64,000 nt of DNA from Rhodococcus sp. HM1 (GTDB lineage Bacteria; Actinomycetota; Actinomycetes; Mycobacteriales; Mycobacteriaceae), in contig NZ_JALPTB010000034.1 in the NCBI RefSeq assembly GCF_023218075.1, positions 1 through 64,000 on the forward strand, given 5' to 3'. This document shows, in pieces, positions 1 through 8,068 of this stretch. Numbering within the stretch: position 1 is the stretch's first letter; every line of letters begins with the position of its first letter. The notes beneath the pieces were generated by a model. That model worked only from the letters and a program-made list of their open reading frames with translations, was not told where the DNA came from and did not search any database. A program made the translations under genes and the position numbers.

Positions 1-250
1 CGAACAGCTTGCGGATCTCGTAGAGCTCCTTGCTCGAGCACTGCAGGATGTCCGTGCCGTCGATGACGATCGATCCCTGCTCCGGGCGGAGCAGGCCGAT
101 CAGCGACTTCAGGAACACCGACTTACCTGTACCGGACGGGCCCAACAGCGCGCTGACCTCACCCGCGGGCAGCGTCAGCGTCACATCACCCCAAATTCGT
201 TGTGAGCCGAACGACTTCGTGAGTCCTTCGACCGAGACCTCGACACCCAT
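1..250 (-). CDS. mceG: MceG/Mkl-type ABC transporter ATPase, C-terminus cut by window edge
   Basis: The first 83 codons of an ABC ATPase are visible. The Walker A motif GPSGTGKS lies near residue 40, and the text around it (SLIGLLRPEQGSIVIDG) is nearly that of actinobacterial Mkl/MceG, the shared ATPase that powers Mce lipid and sterol importers at the cytoplasmic membrane. The ATG at 250 is preceded by a GGGAGGGA ribosome site. The 3' part (Q-loop, signature, Walker B) lies outside the window, so the gene is partial only because of the edge. The upstream region carries an operator-like palindrome at 419-436. The family call is firm; which Mce complex it serves cannot be seen here. Confidence 0.9.
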   Translation of the reverse strand, partial: MGVEVSVEGLTKSFGSQRIWGDVTLTLPAGEVSALLGPSGTGKSVFLKSLIGLLRPEQGSIVIDGTDILQCSSKELYEIRKLF

Positions 251-418
251 CGGTTCCCTCCCGTTCGCCGCTGCTTCGGCGCGTGCCGTCGGCAGCGACT
301 GTCAGCGAATCATCATGTGTTGACACAGGTTCGGCACTCTTGCGGCCTCGCCGGGCTTCACACGGGCCGCGCGCTGGGACTCGATGTGACCAAAGTCCCG
401 ATCGCCGATAACTGTGAT

Positions 419-436
419 TCAAAATACGAATATTGT
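419..436. promoter_or_regulatory. Operator-like palindrome upstream of mceG
   Basis: TCAAAATACGAATATTGT matches, on the opposite strand, 16 of 18 bases of the palindrome upstream of the cell-wall hydrolase at 3676-3693. A perfect -35-like TTGACA (minus strand, 434-439) overlaps it; I see no convincing -10. It is probably a TetR-type operator controlling mceG; one of the two TetR paralogues nearby is the natural candidate. Confidence 0.5.
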
Positions 437-537
437 CAATCGTTGCGTCGTCGTGTCTCACCCCCGAATTCACCCCGTCTCAGGAGAACTGGACAAGTCG
501 CCATGAAGCGGACATTTCGACGCTCTGCCGACCGCCA

Positions 538-2181
538 CTAGCGGCCCAGAGTCGCCGGCTCACCCCGCGCCACCGACACCATGTCTCCGACGCTCACGAC
601 CTTCACCCGGGGCCGTCCGGCCGAGCGTCCCTCCCCTCGCTCGAACGCGTCGATGCGACGCCATCCCTGCAGGTCGATGTAGTCGGGGTGGCGGGCGCAC
701 ACAAGCTCCGCAAACGCCTTACGGTCACCGACCGGCGGTGTGTGCAGGCCGTTTACGAAGTCACCGACGATCGCAGCGGCGGTCTCCGCCGAACACACCT
801 TGTTGGATCCGATCACACCGCTCGGCCCACGCTTGAGCCATCCGGCCGTGTAGACGCCGGGAACGCGGTCGCCGGACTCCGGATCGATCGCCGCGCCTGC
901 CGCGTTGGGAATCACCCCGCGGTCCTCGTCGAACGGCACGCCCGACTGACGCATGCCCCGGAATCCGATCGACCGGAGCACCAACCCGGTCTCGATGTTC
1001 TCGAATTCGCCGGTGGCGCCCTCGAGCGTATTCACCGCGGTTCTCAGAGACTCGACGCGTCCGTTTCCGAGTACTTCGACGGGCGATCGCAGGAACTGGA
1101 GATGGATGCGGCGCCGGCCCGGCGCGGGTTCCGTCGCGGCGTACCGCGTGAGAATGTCGGCTCGAATCCGTTCGAGCGCAGACATTTCGGCACTTCCGGT
1201 GCCGATATCGGAGGCCGTCACGTCGACGCCCGGGAGGTCGCCGAGGCCGAGCAGTTCCGGTGTGCTGAACGCCGCCGCGCCCGCTCCCCTGCGCCCGAGC
1301 ACGACAACCTCCCGAATCCGGCTCGCAGCAAGCGTTTCCAGCGCGTGTGCGGCGATGTCCGTCTTCAGCAGCCGGGACACTTCCGACGTGAGAACGCGGG
1401 CGACGTCGAGCGCGACGTTGCCGTTGCCCACGACCACCGCACGCTCACACGACAGATCCACCCGCAGGTCCGCATAGTCGGGATGACCGTTGTACCAGGC
1501 GACGAACTCGCGAGCGGACATACTGCCCGCCAAGTCTTCTCCCGGCACTCCGAGTGCACGATCCCCGGTGGCGCCGTTCGCATACACGACGGCGTGGTGG
1601 TGGCGCAGAAGGTCCTCGTGCGTGAGATGACGGCCGACCTCGACGTCGAGGTAGACGTCGATGTTCCGGCGCCCCATCATCCGCGTGAACGGGCCGGCGA
1701 TGCTCTTCGTGGAACTGTGGTCGGGTGCGACGCCGTAGCGGACGAGTCCACCGGGCACCGGGAGCCTCTCGATCATCGAGATCTCGACGTCGAGGCCCCG
1801 GTGCGACGTGAGTGCCTCCGCCAGGTAGCACGCCGACGGCCCGCTCCCCACGATCGCGACGCGCAGCACACCCGCCCCCGCGGACACCTTCGGCAGCTCG
1901 ACGGCGGGCATCGGATCAGGCGTCGGATTGTCTTGGTAGTAGGCGGCATTCATGTCGACGAACGGCTGCATCTCGGGCGTGAGATCCTCGGGCGGCACGA
2001 TCGCGTCGACCGGGCACTCGTCCAAGCAGGCGCCGCAGTCGATGCAGGCCTCGGGGTCGATGTAGAGCATCTCGGTGCGACCGCGGGTTCGCTCCTCCGG
2101 GGTCGGGTGGATGCAGTTGACCGGGCAGACCGCCACGCATCCCGCATCGTTGCAGCACGGTTGTGTCACCACGTGCGCCAT
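538..2181 (-). CDS. fprB: FprB-type ferredoxin / ferredoxin-NADP reductase (first copy)
   Basis: A 547-residue fusion protein. Residues about 1-65 form a two-cluster ferredoxin with cysteines in the order CC..C...C and then CIDCGACLDEC, so it should bind two Fe-S clusters. From about residue 105 an FAD/NADPH reductase follows, with GSGPSACYLAE (FAD) and GNGNVALDVAR (NADP). This is the architecture of mycobacterial FprB, which passes electrons between NADPH and ferredoxins, for example for P450s or oxygenases. The ATG has GAGGAG 9 nt upstream. It lies 48 bp downstream of the cell-wall hydrolase gene, probably read from the same promoter, although no functional link is evident. A clear paralogue lies at 38475-40094. 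The P450 and its ferredoxin 2.5 kb away are plausible partners, but that is inference. Confidence 0.9.
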   Translation of the reverse strand: MAHVVTQPCCNDAGCVAVCPVNCIHPTPEERTRGRTEMLYIDPEACIDCGACLDECPVDAIVPPEDLTPEMQPFVDMNAAYYQDNPTPDPMPAVELPKVSAGAGVLRVAIVGSGPSACYLAEALTSHRGLDVEISMIERLPVPGGLVRYGVAPDHSSTKSIAGPFTRMMGRRNIDVYLDVEVGRHLTHEDLLRHHHAVVYANGATGDRALGVPGEDLAGSMSAREFVAWYNGHPDYADLRVDLSCERAVVVGNGNVALDVARVLTSEVSRLLKTDIAAHALETLAASRIREVVVLGRRGAGAAAFSTPELLGLGDLPGVDVTASDIGTGSAEMSALERIRADILTRYAATEPAPGRRRIHLQFLRSPVEVLGNGRVESLRTAVNTLEGATGEFENIETGLVLRSIGFRGMRQSGVPFDEDRGVIPNAAGAAIDPESGDRVPGVYTAGWLKRGPSGVIGSNKVCSAETAAAIVGDFVNGLHTPPVGDRKAFAELVCARHPDYIDLQGWRRIDAFERGEGRSAGRPRVKVVSVGDMVSVARGEPATLGR

Positions 2182-2229
2182 CGTTGATCACTCCTCGTCA
2201 CAGCTGTTGTTCTTCGTGTCCGGTCGGTC

Positions 2230-3561
2230 TCAGACGATGCGGCGGGCCCGCATGTCGGGGAAGACGTCTCCGATGCGGACCACGTCGCCGGTGGTCGGCG
2301 CGTGGACCATCTGTCCGCCACCGATGTAGATGCCGACGTGTCCGGGGCCGGCGGACTGCCAGTTCCCGAAGACGAGGTCGCCGGGGCGGGCCTCCGCGAG
2401 CGGAACCTCGACGCCGACGTGCCACTGCGTCTCGGACGTGCGCGGCAGCGCGATACCGGTGGCGGCGTGCATCGCGAACGACGTGAGCCCGGAGCAGTCG
2501 AAGCCGCCGCCGGACGGTCCGTTGATGTTGCCGCCACCCCACACGTACGGCAGGCCCAGGTAGCGGAAGGCGGCGTCGATGACCCTCTGACCGATGTCGT
2601 TCGCGGCGGGCAGGCCGAGTGCCCCGAAGGGTGCGAGGAGCCGCTCGAACACGGGCCGGGCGGCGAGGATCCTCGCGACGTAGGGCTTGGTCTGGTTCTC
2701 GTAGTCGGGCAGACCCGACGGCATCCCGCCCGAGCGCAGGACCGCGCCGAGCCCGGCGTTGTACGAGGCGAGCGTGAGTCCCAGGGTGTCTCCGGTGACG
2801 CGACCCTCGCTCTTCCATGCCTCGATGCGAGACCAGTTGTCGCACAGCAGGTGACCGGACGCCATCACCGGGTCGGCGACGCCCAGGACGTCGGCCTTGC
2901 CGTCGCCGTCCGCGTCCTTCCCGTAGGCGTCCCACGTGCCGGGCATGAACTGCCCCGGTCCACGCGCCCCGACCGGCGAGACCGGCGCGGTGGGGCCGTA
3001 ACGGAAGCCGTTCTCGACCGAGTAGAGCGCGGCGAGTACGGGTGCGGTGACACCCTCGCAGATCGAGCCGGCCTTCTTCAGCCACGGCGCGAACACGGCG
3101 ATGGCGCCGATCGGGGCGAGTGACGTGCCGGGGACGATCGCGGGAATCTGCGGGAGAACCGCGGAGGCACCCGCAGCGGGCGTACCGGTCGAGGTGCCGA
3201 AGTCGATGCCCCACGGGTTGGGTCGCGCCGCGGGGGCCGCGATCGTGGGCGCGCCGTCCGGCGCGGGCGATACGGCGACATCGGTCTCGGTGGCCGACGA
3301 TTCGGGCGTGTGCGGATCGGTCACGCCGGCGAGAAGCTCCTGGGTATCGGCCACAGCCTGCCGGGCCGGGGCCTGCACCTCCACGGGCAGCGAGGCGAAC
3401 GCATCGTCGAGCTGTGCGCCGAGGTCGGCCGCGCCCTGCTCGATCGACGCGGCGAGCGCGGCCGCGGGTTCCTGAACTTCCTCGGGTACATCGACGCCGA
3501 GCACTGCGGTGCTGACGGCGGAGGCCACTGCCACGATCAACGACGACGGATCCACTGTCAT
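2230..3561 (-). CDS. Secreted-type peptidoglycan hydrolase: lytic transglycosylase-like plus NlpC/P60
   Basis: A 443-residue protein. The N-terminal third is Ala/Pro-rich and low in complexity. A transglycosylase-like (SLT) domain follows, with the catalytic-type Glu in YSVENGFRYGP and the downstream ASYNAGLGAV motif. The C-terminus is an NlpC/P60 endopeptidase with nucleophile DCSG and His in GHVGIYIGG. It should cut both glycan and stem peptide of cell-wall peptidoglycan. The start was set at the ATG with GAGAGGG upstream, since the upstream in-frame extension lacks a good ribosome site. The N-terminus is hydrophobic but not a textbook signal peptide. Its promoter carries the palindrome at 3676-3693. 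Confidence 0.85.
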   Translation of the reverse strand: MTVDPSSLIVAVASAVSTAVLGVDVPEEVQEPAAALAASIEQGAADLGAQLDDAFASLPVEVQAPARQAVADTQELLAGVTDPHTPESSATETDVAVSPAPDGAPTIAAPAARPNPWGIDFGTSTGTPAAGASAVLPQIPAIVPGTSLAPIGAIAVFAPWLKKAGSICEGVTAPVLAALYSVENGFRYGPTAPVSPVGARGPGQFMPGTWDAYGKDADGDGKADVLGVADPVMASGHLLCDNWSRIEAWKSEGRVTGDTLGLTLASYNAGLGAVLRSGGMPSGLPDYENQTKPYVARILAARPVFERLLAPFGALGLPAANDIGQRVIDAAFRYLGLPYVWGGGNINGPSGGGFDCSGLTSFAMHAATGIALPRTSETQWHVGVEVPLAEARPGDLVFGNWQSAGPGHVGIYIGGGQMVHAPTTGDVVRIGDVFPDMRARRIV

Positions 3562-3670
3562 GGTGGGGTAACCCTCTCGGATCGATGGAGTCCACGTCGT
3601 CGATCTCCGCCTGCGGGGCGGGCTGGGATTCTCCGCTGATTCTCGTGGTCGACCGGACGTCGTGGATAAC

Positions 3671-3700
3671 AAGATACAAAATTCGTATTTTGTTATACAA
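3671..3700 (-). promoter_or_regulatory. Promoter with embedded palindromic operator, cell-wall hydrolase gene
   Basis: On the minus strand TTGTAT (3695-3700) and TATCTT (3671-3676) are spaced 18 bp. The spacer is almost entirely the palindrome ACAAAATTCGTATTTTGT (3676-3693; arms ACAAAAT and ATTTTGT, 4-bp centre). A repressor bound there would block polymerase. Related sites lie at 419-436 and 7932-7949. Confidence 0.6.
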
Positions 3701-3744
3701 TATGTGAGCTGGACCACGCAACCAATGCTGTGCCATGAAATGGG

Positions 3745-3777
3745 AACGGCCCGTGGACAATACGTCCACGGGCCGTT
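3745..3777 (-). terminator. Terminator hairpin after the first TetR gene
   Basis: A perfect 14-bp inverted repeat with a 5-base loop, located 28 bp past the TetR stop codon. There is no strong T-run, so its mode of termination is uncertain. Confidence 0.65.
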
Positions 3778-3805
3778 GAAATTCGAACCGGAGGTTGCGG
3801 GATTG

Positions 3806-4426
3806 CTAGCGCATGACCTCCACCGGAGTGGAGACGATCCCGGGCAGAAGGAGGTTGGTGAGCAGGCGCTTGTTCTCGGGACCGGTCGGATCGCCGAAGT
3901 CCATGCGTCCCACCAGAATCAACTCGACCAGAGTGATCCAGTTGCAGATCTCGATGTCGGTGATCCCCTCCCGGATCTCCCCGCGCTCGCGAGCCGCATC
4001 GATGAGCGGAGCCCACATCTCGTACGTCAATCGGGAAGCGAGACCGGAACTTCCGGCGAGCGCGGTCCGCCGGCCGGCATGCTCCGGGCTGACGATCAGG
4101 CGGATCACCATATCCCGGCGGCCCTGGTCCACGAGATACAGCAGGCCGTCGACCACCTGTTCGGCGAACGTGTCCCGATCCGAGACATATTCGCGGGCCT
4201 GCTCGAAGAGCCTGCGGGATCGGGCCTCGATCATGGAGGTCATCAGGGTGTCGCGATCACGGAAGTACCGGTAGATCGTCGGTCGCGACACACCGGTTTC
4301 CTTCGCGACGTCGTCGATCGTCGTCTTCGCGATACCGAATCTCTGGATCGCGGTTTCGGCTGCCCTGAGGATCTGCGAACGTGCAGCCTCCGGGTCCTCG
4401 CTGAGGACACCGTGACGTCGCGCCAT
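3806..4426 (-). CDS. TetR-family transcriptional regulator 1
   Basis: A 206-residue repressor-type protein. The N-terminal helix-turn-helix includes TTIDDVAKETGVSRPTIYRYF at about residues 35-56, and a TetR ligand-binding C-terminus follows. The ATG has GAGGAGG 5 nt upstream. It is closely similar throughout to the TetR at 7269-7880 (shared SRPT.YRYF, IEARSRRLF, LIVSPEH and LTYEMWAPL blocks), so the two are recent paralogues flanking the P450 operon. It lies 142 bp downstream of the P450, separated by a hairpin. Its targets could be the ACAAAAT-type palindromes at 419, 3676 and 7932, but either paralogue could bind those. The ligand is unknown. Confidence 0.88.
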   Translation of the reverse strand: MARRHGVLSEDPEAARSQILRAAETAIQRFGIAKTTIDDVAKETGVSRPTIYRYFRDRDTLMTSMIEARSRRLFEQAREYVSDRDTFAEQVVDGLLYLVDQGRRDMVIRLIVSPEHAGRRTALAGSSGLASRLTYEMWAPLIDAARERGEIREGITDIEICNWITLVELILVGRMDFGDPTGPENKRLLTNLLLPGIVSTPVEVMR

Positions 4427-4517
4427 GTGTCCTCCTCGGCCGATCGATTACCCAGTGCGCCCCGCACGATACCGCAGCCGTACCGGTCGGCACGGCGGCG
4501 GCACCGCCGTGAGCGGT

Positions 4518-4563
4518 CGCTCGCCTACCGGGTCCGTCTGCCCTCGGAGCCGGCAGGCGAGCG
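4518..4563 (-). terminator. Terminator hairpin after the P450 gene
   Basis: A 9-bp inverted repeat (CGCTCGCCT / AGGCGAGCG) is extended by a further CCGG/CCGG pairing. It sits a few bases past the P450 stop codon and separates the operon from the TetR gene. There is no T-run. Confidence 0.5.
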
Positions 4564-4568
4564 GTGGG

Positions 4569-5804
4569 TCAGGCGGTCGGTGTGAACCTGATGGGCAGGC
4601 GCATGCAGCCGCGGACCTGGCTGGCATGGAGGACCGGCGGATCCTCCGCGATCAGCGAGTAGTCCGGGATCCGGCGGTGGAGTTCCTCGAGCGCGATGGT
4701 CAGCTCGATGCGGGCCAGGTGGGATCCGAGGCACCGGTGCGGACCGCCTCCGAACGACAGGTGCCGGTTCGGGCGACGATCGAGGATGAGCTCGCCCGGA
4801 TCGTCGAACTCCTCGGCGTCGCGATTGGCCGAGCAGAGGGTCAGGATGAGCTGATCCCCCTCCTTGATCTGCACCCCGCCGAGCTCGACGTCGCGGGTCG
4901 CGCGCCGTCCGGGAGTCACGGGTGCTTCGAAGCGCAGGATCTCCTCCACCGCGCTGGGGATGAGGGTGTCGTCCTCGATCAGGGCCTGACGCTGCGCGGG
5001 GTTGTTGTACAGGTGGATGATCGACCACGCGAGCGCGCCCTGCGTCGTGTGCAGGCCGGCGATCAGCAGCAGGAAGAACATCCGGTACAGCTCTTCGTCC
5101 GTGAGGAGCCGCTTGCCACCCTCGAGCTCCACTTCCGTGTGGATGAGCGTGGAGGTGATGTCGTCGCCCGGGTTCTCCCGACGCTCCTGCACCATCTTGT
5201 GGAAATAGCCGAACATCTCGAACCCGGCCGCGACCTGCGCCTGCTGGTTCTCCTCCGGGCTCAGCCCGGGCTTGCCCAGGAGGACGGTGTCGGTGGCCTC
5301 GGTGAACAGCGGCGCGTCCTCGAGGGGCCAGTCCATGAGCGCCAGGAACACGCGGGTGGGCAGCTCGTGAGCGAACTCCGTGATGAATTCCGCCTCGCCC
5401 TTACCCGCGAAAGCGTCGATCAGGTCGTTGGTGTGGGCGCGGATCTGCTCCTCCAGCGCCTTCATCCGGTTCGGGCTGAACAGCGGCTGCATCGCCAGGC
5501 GGTAGCCGGTGTGCTCCGGCGGATCCAGCTCGATCGGGATGAACTTGCCCATGCCACCGGGGCCGGTGACGAGGTTGTTCGGGTAGCTCGAGAAGGTCTC
5601 CGGGTCGCGGAGAATTTCGTGGATCTCCTTGTAGTGCGTGACGATCCAGTGTCCGCCGTGCGCGGTGGAGTACACGACCGGGCCCTTCGCCGCCAGCTCG
5701 GCAACCCGCTCCTGCACGGTGTCGACAGGCTGCGCGAGCGTCTGGTCGTAGATGTCGAAGTCGACGACGAGTTCGTCGGGTACCGACTTTTCGGTGGTTG
5801 TCAT
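4569..5804 (-). CDS. Cytochrome P450 monooxygenase
   Basis: A 411-residue soluble bacterial P450. It has the haem-binding loop FGGGPHRCLG (residues 351-360, thiolate Cys358) and the K-helix EEILR (287-291). The I-helix reads AGLHTT (249-254), where most P450s have an acidic residue (AGxD/ETT); here it is His, a change in the proton-relay position. The start ATG has GAGGA about 7 nt upstream. It is the last gene of a compact operon SDR - ferredoxin - P450 with gaps of 24-38 bp. The ferredoxin should deliver electrons and the SDR should oxidise the alcohol product. The substrate is unknown; the setting suggests a terpenoid, steroid-like or alkyl/aryl acid. Confidence 0.92.
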   Translation of the reverse strand: MTTTEKSVPDELVVDFDIYDQTLAQPVDTVQERVAELAAKGPVVYSTAHGGHWIVTHYKEIHEILRDPETFSSYPNNLVTGPGGMGKFIPIELDPPEHTGYRLAMQPLFSPNRMKALEEQIRAHTNDLIDAFAGKGEAEFITEFAHELPTRVFLALMDWPLEDAPLFTEATDTVLLGKPGLSPEENQQAQVAAGFEMFGYFHKMVQERRENPGDDITSTLIHTEVELEGGKRLLTDEELYRMFFLLLIAGLHTTQGALAWSIIHLYNNPAQRQALIEDDTLIPSAVEEILRFEAPVTPGRRATRDVELGGVQIKEGDQLILTLCSANRDAEEFDDPGELILDRRPNRHLSFGGGPHRCLGSHLARIELTIALEELHRRIPDYSLIAEDPPVLHASQVRGCMRLPIRFTPTA

Positions 5805-5828
5805 CAGGTGTTCCTCGGGCCGGAATCC

Positions 5829-6047
5829 TCAGCGGGATTCGATGGTCAGCGCTCGCTCGGGGCAGACGACGGCCGCGGCTTCCGCGGCGGGCACGTCGTC
5901 GTCGGACAGAAACTCCTTCAGGAGAACGGGATATCCCTGGTCGTCGCAGTCGATCAGCTGCGGGGAGGTCGAGTAGCACAGGCCGTGACCGGCGCAGGCC
6001 GAGCGATCGACGACGAGCTGCCGCGTCTGTTGCCGGGTATCGGACAC
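5829..6047 (-). CDS. Small P450-partner ferredoxin ([3Fe-4S] type)
   Basis: A 72-residue acidic ferredoxin with ligand pattern Cys18-x2-His21-x2-Cys24 and Cys62-Pro. This is the CxxHxxC...CP signature of actinobacterial ferredoxins encoded beside P450s, which carry a [3Fe-4S] cluster or a His-ligated [4Fe-4S] cluster. The start is GTG with a strong AAGGAGGG 9 nt upstream. It lies 24 bp upstream of the P450 and is almost certainly its one-electron donor. Its own reductase is not in this operon; the FprB-type protein at 538-2181 is a candidate by proximity only. Confidence 0.92.
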   Translation of the reverse strand: MSDTRQQTRQLVVDRSACAGHGLCYSTSPQLIDCDDQGYPVLLKEFLSDDDVPAAEAAAVVCPERALTIESR

Positions 6048-6085
6048 GATCCGATCCCTCCTTTCGAAAGCCTCTGCGCGCGAAA

Positions 6086-6958
6086 TCAGTTGGATTCGAG
6101 CGTGGGCTTCAGTTCGTCCTCGGGGAACATCATCGCGACGCGGGAGAGCGTGCCGCCGTCCGTGGCCGGCAGGGTCAGACCCGTGATGTACGCGGCGTCG
6201 TCCGAGATGAGGAACAGGGCGGCACGCGCGTTGTCGCCGAGTGACGGCGGGCGGTTGAGCTTGAGCGGGATCGGCGAGATGCCCGGATCCCAGGGGCCGG
6301 CGACCTCTTCGTAGGACTTGCCGACAACCGGAGTTCCCGCGGGCGCAAGGAAGTTCGGGGACATGCCGTGGGTGGGAGCGACGGCGTTGACGCGGATGCC
6401 GTACTTGCCGAGGTCCAGGCTCAGGCCGCGCACCAGGCCGTTGACGCCGGCCTTCGTCGCCGAGTAGAGCGCGATGCTGTGGTAGGCCGCGAAGGACGCT
6501 GCCGAGGAGGTCGCGAGAATGACACCGCCACCGTTGGCGCGGAGCGCGGGCACCGCAGCCTTGGCGGTGTACACGACGCCGCTGAGGTTCACGCCGAGGA
6601 CTTCCTGCCAGTCGGCGTCGGTCAGGTCCTGGAATTCGACCTGCTCACCACCGGCGACGGACGGAACGCCGCCGCGCGAGACGATGCCCGCGTTGGCCCA
6701 GGCCACGTCGAGCTTGCCGAAGCGATCGACAGTGGCGGCGACCGCGTCGATGACCTGCTGTTCCTTGCTGACGTCGGCGGTGATCGCGATGGCCTCGCCA
6801 CCCTGCTGCTCGACGAGTTCGACGGTGCCCTTGGCGCGCTCGGGGTCGATGTCGACGACGGCGATCTTGGCGCCTTCGGAGGCGAACAACTGGGAGGCCT
6901 CGCGCCCCAGTCCGGAACCCGCACCGGTGATGAGAACGACCTTGCCTTCGAGTTTCAT
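6086..6958 (-). CDS. Short-chain dehydrogenase/reductase (P450 operon)
   Basis: A 290-residue SDR with the NAD(P) motif TGAGSGLG (about residues 11-18), NAG, the catalytic Ser in ATSSAAS and YSATK. An insertion of some 35 residues between the active site and the C-terminus widens the substrate loop. An Asp after the second strand (VVDID) favours NAD. ATG 6958 was chosen over ATGs at 6976 and 7003 because it has GAGGAG 6 nt upstream. As first gene of the operon with a ferredoxin and a P450, it probably oxidises the hydroxyl group made by the P450 to a ketone or aldehyde. The promoter is at 7098-7127. Confidence 0.88.
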   Translation of the reverse strand: MKLEGKVVLITGAGSGLGREASQLFASEGAKIAVVDIDPERAKGTVELVEQQGGEAIAITADVSKEQQVIDAVAATVDRFGKLDVAWANAGIVSRGGVPSVAGGEQVEFQDLTDADWQEVLGVNLSGVVYTAKAAVPALRANGGGVILATSSAASFAAYHSIALYSATKAGVNGLVRGLSLDLGKYGIRVNAVAPTHGMSPNFLAPAGTPVVGKSYEEVAGPWDPGISPIPLKLNRPPSLGDNARAALFLISDDAAYITGLTLPATDGGTLSRVAMMFPEDELKPTLESN

Positions 6959-7097
6959 GCGAGCTCCTCTGCTCATGGGCTGCTGGGAATTCGGTAAATA
7001 CACTGGGCGGCAAGCGGTTCCGACCCTCCTGCCGTTTCAGGGCCCGGAGTGGATGCCGTCGTCCCACCTCAGCGAGGGGGCTTGCCGCGTGTGACCC

Positions 7098-7127
7098 AGA
7101 TTACCGCCAAGCTACAGCTGACGTCAA
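7098..7127 (-). promoter_or_regulatory. Promoter of the SDR-ferredoxin-P450 operon
   Basis: The minus strand reads TTGACG-N18-TAATCT, a good vegetative-type promoter, giving a leader of about 130 nt. The bases just upstream of the -35 (ACAAATTTCGA) are shared, with two differences, with the promoter at 10576-10604, and loosely resemble half of the ACAAAATTCG palindrome. The 310-bp gap 6959-7268 holds only this promoter and the terminator at 7168-7202. Confidence 0.6.
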
Positions 7128-7167
7128 TCGAAATTTGTAAAGTGCTTTGTGAGCGATCGAAAAAAGC

Positions 7168-7202
7168 GGCCGGCCCCGTCCCGTGGAGGGAAGGGGCCGG
7201 CC
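7168..7202 (-). terminator. Rho-independent terminator of the second TetR gene
   Basis: A perfect 10-bp GC-rich stem (GGCCGGCCCC / GGGGCCGGCC) with a 15-base loop. On the minus strand it is followed at once by GCTTTTTTCG, a proper T-run. Confidence 0.85.
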
Positions 7203-7268
7203 GGGTGGTCGCGGACCGAAAGCCGCTGGGCTGCTTCGAAACCTACCGATCGACGACGGCAGAGGCCG

Positions 7269-7880
7269 TCACGCGGACTGCGCCACGATGCTGGGCAGCA
7301 GGAAGTTCGTGAGCATCCGCCGATTCTCGGGGTCCTCCTCCGAGCTGAAATCCATGCGCCCGACCAGGACGAGCTGGACGAGCGCGATCCACTCGCAGAT
7401 CTCCTCGTCGGTCAGACCCTCCCGGATCTCGCCGCGCTCGCGCGCCTCCGCGAGCAACGGTGCCCACATCTCGTATGTGAGCCGCGCCGCCAGACCGGTG
7501 CTGCCGACCAGCGCGGTCGCGAGATCCATGTGCTCGGGGCTCACGATGAGCCGGACGATCGGATCGTGACGGCCCCGTTCGACCAGGAAGATCAGGCCGT
7601 CGACGATCTGATCGGCCAGTGTCTTCCGTTCGCGGAGATACGCGCGCGCCTTGTCGAACAACCGACGCGATCGCGCCTCGATCAGGGCCGTGATCAGTGA
7701 GTCCCGGTCGCCGAAGTAACGGTAGACCGTCGGCCTCGAAACACCCGCTTCCTTGGCGATGTCGTCCATCGTCGTCTTCGAGACGCCGTACCGCTGGAAC
7801 ATCGACTCGGCGGCCTTCAGGATCTGCGCGCGCGCCTCCTCCGTGTCGTCACTGAGGACGCTCCCCCTCCGTCGCGCCAT
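7269..7880 (-). CDS. TetR-family transcriptional regulator 2
   Basis: A 203-residue TetR protein with the HTH region TTMDDIAKEAGVSRPTVYRYF. It is a close paralogue of the TetR at 3806-4426 and a more distant relative of the one at 52970-53569. The ATG has AGGAG 7 nt upstream; the longer open frame upstream has no good start. Its own promoter region contains ACAAGATGCGTCACTTGT (7932-7949), which matches 13 of 18 bases of the palindrome at the hydrolase promoter, so autorepression is likely. It is monocistronic, bounded by a Rho-independent terminator. The effector is unknown, possibly a CoA ester or hydrophobic catabolite. Confidence 0.88.
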   Translation of the reverse strand: MARRRGSVLSDDTEEARAQILKAAESMFQRYGVSKTTMDDIAKEAGVSRPTVYRYFGDRDSLITALIEARSRRLFDKARAYLRERKTLADQIVDGLIFLVERGRHDPIVRLIVSPEHMDLATALVGSTGLAARLTYEMWAPLLAEARERGEIREGLTDEEICEWIALVQLVLVGRMDFSSEEDPENRRMLTNFLLPSIVAQSA

Positions 7881-7931
7881 TGCATTGCTCCTGAAATGTC
7901 GATTCCCGGCAGAAAAGTTTCGTTTGATGAT

Positions 7932-7949
7932 ACAAGATGCGTCACTTGT
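7932..7949. promoter_or_regulatory. Palindromic operator at the second TetR promoter
   Basis: ACAAGATGCGTCACTTGT has 5-bp arms (ACAAG / CTTGT) and a CG near its centre, the same layout as the sites at 419-436 and 3676-3693. It overlaps a TTGACA (minus strand, 7947-7952) that could serve as -35. It probably mediates autoregulation. Confidence 0.55.
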
Positions 7950-8002
7950 CAACGAGTCGGCGCGGGCCTGCCCGGACCACCGCACCCTGTGACACAAAGC
8001 GA

Positions 8003-8034
8003 AACGCCCCGGGAGGTCGACCCCCCGGGGCGTT
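8003..8034 (-). terminator. Terminator hairpin after the crotonase gene
   Basis: A perfect 11-bp stem (AACGCCCCGGG and its complement) with a 10-base loop, followed on the minus strand by TCGCTTTG. It closes the acyl-CoA synthetase/crotonase operon. Confidence 0.7.
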
Positions 8035-8068
8035 CGCGACCCGCACAGGCGGGTTCTGTTCTCGTCGG

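Noticed and set aside
433-2187. Long plus-strand open frame opposite the first FprB gene
   Set aside because: It mirrors the reductase on the other strand, a usual effect of high GC at third positions; the predicted protein is Arg/Val-rich without a domain.
3662-4585. Plus-strand open frame antisense to TetR 1
   Set aside because: It begins inside the hydrolase promoter palindrome and runs opposite a clear TetR gene; no ribosome site or domain.
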